Assembly: GCA_023418055.1 (NCBI GenBank)
Contig: JAEZDP010000350.1
Location: 1-11,052 of the forward strand
Reading direction: 5' to 3'
Origin: Acidobacteriota bacterium
GTDB taxonomy: Bacteria; Acidobacteriota; Vicinamibacteria; Vicinamibacterales; Vicinamibacteraceae
DNA: 11,052 bases
Each line of letters starts with the position of its first letter. Within the stretch, counting starts at the first letter, position 1. Position numbers and translations under genes: made by a program. Of the stretch, positions 8,223 through 11,052 are shown in pieces. The notes below the pieces were generated by a model. That model did not search any database. It was not told the DNA's origin and was given only the letters and a program-made list of their open reading frames with translations.

Positions 8223-9002
8223 TCAGAACTTCTGCAACACGTCGATCTGTTTGGTCACCGCCACCTTGTTGCCCAGGGCGTTGGTCACCGTCAGCTTCAC
8301 GAAGTAGTCGCCACGACGTGGGAACGTGTACTTGACCACCCGGCCCTGCAGCGTGATGTTGCGGTCGTCGAAGTTCCACTCGTACTGCAGCGTCGGGCTG
8401 TCGAAGCAGTCCACCGGCGACTGGGCCGTCAGCGGGCAGTCGCGCGAGAGGCCGGCATCGAGCGTCACTTCCGTGTTCTCGTACGGCTCGGTCGGCCGCC
8501 ACGAGAAGTCGGCGATCGGCTGTCCGGGGAAGACGATGACGCCGAGCGGCACGAGGCGGATGTTGACGAACCGCTCGACCGCGTTGCCGTAGTCGCCGCT
8601 GAGCGGCGCCACGGCCACCTGCACGACGTTGCGGAAGTCGGGGTTGCTCGCGTAGCCCCCCGGAGGTGCCGTGTAGACGAACGTGGCGCGGCCATCCGGT
8701 CCCGTGGCGTTGGACTTCGACGAGAGCCGGCCGAGGTCCACGATGGACCCGCCGACGTAGATGTCGGCACGCAACGGGACGCCGGCGCGTGGTTCGCCCT
8801 GCGGGCCCCGGGCGGTCACCACGACCTGCGAGGTCGACATGCCGTCGGTCGACAGCACGTCGGGAGTCGCCAGGACCTGCAGCGACAGACCGAGTTCCGA
8901 CGGACCGGTCGGCGCAGGAGCATCCGGCTTCGAGGTGCACGCCGCCGTGAGGCAGACGGCCGAAAGCGTCAGGGAAAGAAACGAGAATCGTGCGGTCGTC
9001 AT
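8223..9002 (-). CDS. Lipoprotein with Ig-like (Big1-type) and PKD-like domains
   Basis: Predicted envelope lipoprotein of 259 aa; function unknown. The N-terminus (MTTARFSFLSLTLSAVCLTAAC) is a signal peptide ending in a lipobox, with Cys22 as the lipidated residue. Next comes a Pro/Ala spacer, then a beta-rich segment at about 38-150 with the feel of a bacterial Ig-like domain (QVVVTARGPQGEPRAGVPL, then DGRATFVYTAP). A PKD-like domain follows at about 163-257, shown by YEWNFDD at 207-213 and YTFPRRGDYFVKLTV at 225-239. Cys189 and Cys199 could form a disulfide within the PKD part. ATG at 9002 has AGGTG 5 nt upstream. It begins 12 nt after the previous lipoprotein gene. Such domains usually mediate protein-protein contact at the surface or in the periplasm; a partnership with the PilQ pore is inferred only from position. 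Confidence 0.87.
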   Translation of the reverse strand: MTTARFSFLSLTLSAVCLTAACTSKPDAPAPTGPSELGLSLQVLATPDVLSTDGMSTSQVVVTARGPQGEPRAGVPLRADIYVGGSIVDLGRLSSKSNATGPDGRATFVYTAPPGGYASNPDFRNVVQVAVAPLSGDYGNAVERFVNIRLVPLGVIVFPGQPIADFSWRPTEPYENTEVTLDAGLSRDCPLTAQSPVDCFDSPTLQYEWNFDDRNITLQGRVVKYTFPRRGDYFVKLTVTNALGNKVAVTKQIDVLQKF

Positions 9003-9014
9003 GGCTGCACCTGA

Positions 9015-9644
9015 TTAGTCGGGGTCCGCCCAGTCGGCGAAGTTGACGCTGATGGAGCCGGTGACGGTGACGTCGCGTCCCGTCTGATCCGCGCCGAAGA
9101 ACGTCACGTCGGCGATCGTCGAGATGAGCATGGCCCCGCCGCCGCCGCGCAGCGTGACGAGCGGCGCTTCGAGCTTGGCCTGGGCGCGCACGAGCGAGAA
9201 GACCGCCTGGGTCTGCTGGTCGGTCACGGTGACGCCCACGGCGCCGTCGAACCCGTAGGGCACGTCCACGCCCGGCGTGTTCCGGCCGTCGGTGCGGCGG
9301 AAGTCCACCCGGTAGCGGTTGATGGTGATCTGGTTGTTGGTGGTCGGCCCGGTCGGCCCGGTGACGTCCTTCAACGCCAGGCGGAGGACGACGCGGCCGT
9401 TGTCCTCGAAGACGCCGCCCTTGGTCATCACGTCCGAACGCAGGACGCCGGTGAAGGTCGAGGAGGTCTCCGCCCCCGAGGCGCCCTCGAGGCGATCGAG
9501 GATCATGAAGGCCGACGACTGTCCGGTGCGGACCGTTTCGCTGCAGCCGGCCGCGGTCAGCGCCAGGACGCCGACGGCGCCGAACGCGCCCAGCCATCGC
9601 CGCGACGTGTGCGCGGCGTTCGTGTACCACATGGAAGCTCTCAT
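9015..9644 (-). CDS. Putative lipoprotein of unknown function directly downstream of pilQ
   Basis: Not recognised; 209 aa. A basic N-region (TSRRW) and a hydrophobic core (LGAFGAVGVLALTAAGC) end in a lipobox with Cys34, so it is probably lipid-anchored. The mature part looks like alternating beta strands: a segment VLRLALKDV near 86-94, NNQITINRYRVDFRR at 103-117, a VFSLVRAQ stretch near 148-155, and a C-terminal strand-rich end VTVTGSISVNF at 192-202. No catalytic motif is visible. The ATG at 9644 overlaps the pilQ stop by 4 bp (ATGA) and has GGAGG 9 nt upstream; Met5 is an alternative start. Overlap with pilQ makes co-translation likely, and a secretin-associated or pilotin-like role is a reasonable guess, but only from context. 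Confidence 0.85.
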   Translation of the reverse strand: MRASMWYTNAAHTSRRWLGAFGAVGVLALTAAGCSETVRTGQSSAFMILDRLEGASGAETSSTFTGVLRSDVMTKGGVFEDNGRVVLRLALKDVTGPTGPTTNNQITINRYRVDFRRTDGRNTPGVDVPYGFDGAVGVTVTDQQTQAVFSLVRAQAKLEAPLVTLRGGGGAMLISTIADVTFFGADQTGRDVTVTGSISVNFADWADPD

Positions 9645-11052
9645 TTGACCGGTCCTCCGTCCCTGAGGATGCGGGGGGTGATGAAGACGAGCAGTTCGTC
9701 GGAGGCCGACGCGTCGTCACGCTGCTTGAAGAGGTTGCCGAGCAGAGGAATGCGGTGCAGGACGGGCGTGCGCTCCGTCGTGCGGCGCTCGATGGACTCG
9801 GAGATGCCGCCGATGATGGTCGTGCCGCCGTCGGCCACCAGCACGCGCGTCTGCACGCGCTGCGTGTTGATCGAGATGTTGCCGTTGGCCTGCGGGGTGC
9901 CGGGGGACCCGTTGTCCACGTCGACGTCGAGAATCACGGTGTCCGAGGCGGTGATCTGCGGCGTCACGGCCAGCGTGAGCGCGGCGTTCTTGAACTGCAC
10001 CTGCGGGATGGGCTGCAGAATCTGCACGCCTTCACCCGAGGGCGGCGCGGCCACGGTGGTGTAGGGGATCTCCTCGCCACGCGTGATGACGGCCTTGGTG
10101 TTGTTCTGCGTCACGACGCGCGGCCGCAGGATGATCTTGACGTTCTCTTCGCGCTCGAGCGCCGCCAGGGCGACGTCGAGGTTGATGGCGCCATTGATGG
10201 CCCCGAGCAGCACCTCGATCGAGTCGCGCGGCAGGCCGGAGGTGGGGCCCGCGCCACCGCGCGCGTCCACCGAGTTGGGGAACGCCAGGCCGGTGGTGTT
10301 GCCCAGTTCCGGGGTCGCCCGTCCACGCGCGGCCAGCCGCACGCCGAGACGCTTGGCGAAGTCGCTGGTCGTCAGCACCATGCGCGCCTCGATTTCGACC
10401 TGCGTCGGTGCCGCGTCCAGCCGTGCCACGAGCGCCTCGGCGGCCGAGAGCGCCGCCGGGAGGTCGTTGAGGATGAGGATGTTCGTCTTCTCGTCGACCT
10501 GGAAGGTGCCAAAGGAGGGCGTGAGCACGGCGTTCTGGACGAGAGGGGCCACGTCCTTGGCCTTGGCGTAGCTGAGCTGCACGACACGGGTCTCGCGCAA
10601 CTGGTTCCGCTCCTCGTTGGCCTGCGCCTGCCGGAGCTTGGTGCCTTCACTCAGTTCACTCGTCAGGGTCCCGCGTGGGGCGATGCGCACGATGGAGCCG
10701 ACCGGCACGCACGCCAGCCCATTGGTGCGCAGCACCACGGCGAGCGCCTGGTTCCACGGCACGTCCTTCAGCTTGATGTTCACCGTCCCGTCCACGTCGG
10801 GATCGATGACCAGGTTCACGCCGGCGACTTCCGAGAACGTGCGGAGGATGGCTTTGAGGTCCACGCCATCGAAGTCCATGCTGATGGGATAGGTGGACTG
10901 CGCCGTGTCGCACGCGGCCACCGCCAGCTGCTCGGGCATCACGCGGGCGGCCGCGGGCTCGACCACCGCCGCGACTGGCACAGGAGCGGCAGCGCGGTCG
11001 GCAGGCGACGGCGTGGCCGTCGTCGGAGGCGGCGCGGGGCTCGGTGTGGAGG
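9641..11052 (-). CDS. pilQ: PilQ-type secretin of the type IV pilus (5' end outside window)
   Basis: Outer-membrane multimeric pore through which the type IV pilus passes. The frame is open from the right window edge, so the true start lies outside; about 469 C-terminal residues are visible. In order: a Pro/Ala/Thr-rich linker at about 1-45; a secretin N0/STN domain at about 56-125 (FDGVDLKAILRTFSEVAG, then VDGTVNIKLKDVPWNQAL); an N1 domain at about 155-213 (VVQLSYAKAKDVAPLV, then TNILILNDLPAAL); and the secretin barrel from about 218 on. It ends with the pore signature TPVLHRIPLLGNLFK and DELLVFITPRIL. Peptidoglycan-binding AMIN domains, usual in PilQ, would lie upstream beyond the edge. N0 and N1 without extra N-domains favour PilQ over GspD. 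Its stop overlaps the next lipoprotein start by 4 bp, so it probably heads the visible part of the unit running to thiE. Confidence 0.93.
   Translation of the reverse strand, partial: STPSPAPPPTTATPSPADRAAAPVPVAAVVEPAAARVMPEQLAVAACDTAQSTYPISMDFDGVDLKAILRTFSEVAGVNLVIDPDVDGTVNIKLKDVPWNQALAVVLRTNGLACVPVGSIVRIAPRGTLTSELSEGTKLRQAQANEERNQLRETRVVQLSYAKAKDVAPLVQNAVLTPSFGTFQVDEKTNILILNDLPAALSAAEALVARLDAAPTQVEIEARMVLTTSDFAKRLGVRLAARGRATPELGNTTGLAFPNSVDARGGAGPTSGLPRDSIEVLLGAINGAINLDVALAALEREENVKIILRPRVVTQNNTKAVITRGEEIPYTTVAAPPSGEGVQILQPIPQVQFKNAALTLAVTPQITASDTVILDVDVDNGSPGTPQANGNISINTQRVQTRVLVADGGTTIIGGISESIERRTTERTPVLHRIPLLGNLFKQRDDASASDELLVFITPRILRDGGPVK
9654..9658 (-). promoter_or_regulatory. Ribosome binding site for the pilQ-overlapping lipoprotein
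   Basis: GGAGG on the minus strand, 9 nt before the ATG at 9644 and inside the last codons of pilQ. It supports that start over Met5 and an independent, strong initiation despite the 4-bp gene overlap. Confidence 0.7.

Noticed and set aside
9300..9364. Short repeated CGGTCGGCC/GGTCGGCCC pattern within the 209-aa lipoprotein gene
   Set aside because: It encodes a local Gly-Pro-Thr repeat (TGPTGPTT) in a continuous frame; too short to be a separate repeat element.
7372..9720. A 782-codon minus-strand frame that would fuse the TPR protein to a long N-terminal part
   Set aside because: Upstream of 8199 the frame is Arg/Pro/Gly-rich noise over two lipoprotein genes that have proper signal peptides in other frames. 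Only the part from ATG 8199 is real.

Overview
This is a GC-rich window from a bacterial chromosome with ordinary, densely packed chromosomal genes. There are no rRNA or tRNA genes, no CRISPR array, no insertion sequence and no sign of plasmid or phage. The PilQ-type secretin implies a Gram-negative, outer-membrane-bearing bacterium. High GC, a secretin followed by small lipoproteins, and an M24 peptidase-accB-accC run would suit an Acidobacteriota lineage such as Vicinamibacteria. That placement is inference from gene style and has not been checked by any search.

Layout. The left edge holds folD on the minus strand, which lacks its last few dozen codons because the window ends. A 120-bp divergent intergenic region (804-923) follows. 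It carries a near-consensus -10 box and a small interrupted palindrome. Then come two plus-strand genes 12 bp apart: a neurotransmitter:sodium symporter (SNF/NSS, LeuT-like) and an alanine/glycine:cation symporter (AGCS). They meet the minus strand head-on at a hairpin (3686-3709) whose stem holds the stop codons of both converging genes.

From 11052 down to 3706, eight minus-strand genes run with gaps of 23 bp or less, or with overlaps, so they look like one transcription unit. In transcription order they are: pilQ (5' end outside the window), a 209-aa lipoprotein of unknown function (4-bp ATGA overlap), a 259-aa Ig-like/PKD lipoprotein, a 275-aa TPR protein with a low-complexity tail, an M24B Xaa-Pro-type aminopeptidase, accB, accC and thiE.

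How the genes fit together. The long unit joins the outer-membrane pore of the type IV pilus and two cell-envelope lipoproteins to the biotin carboxyl carrier and biotin carboxylase of fatty acid synthesis, with a thiamine phosphate synthase at the tail. The two transporters probably form a small sodium-coupled amino-acid uptake operon. I see no obviously new defence, mobile or biosynthetic system. The least described parts are the two lipoproteins and the TPR protein directly behind pilQ. Smaller points of interest are unusual substitutions in AccC and at the extracellular gate of the SNF transporter.
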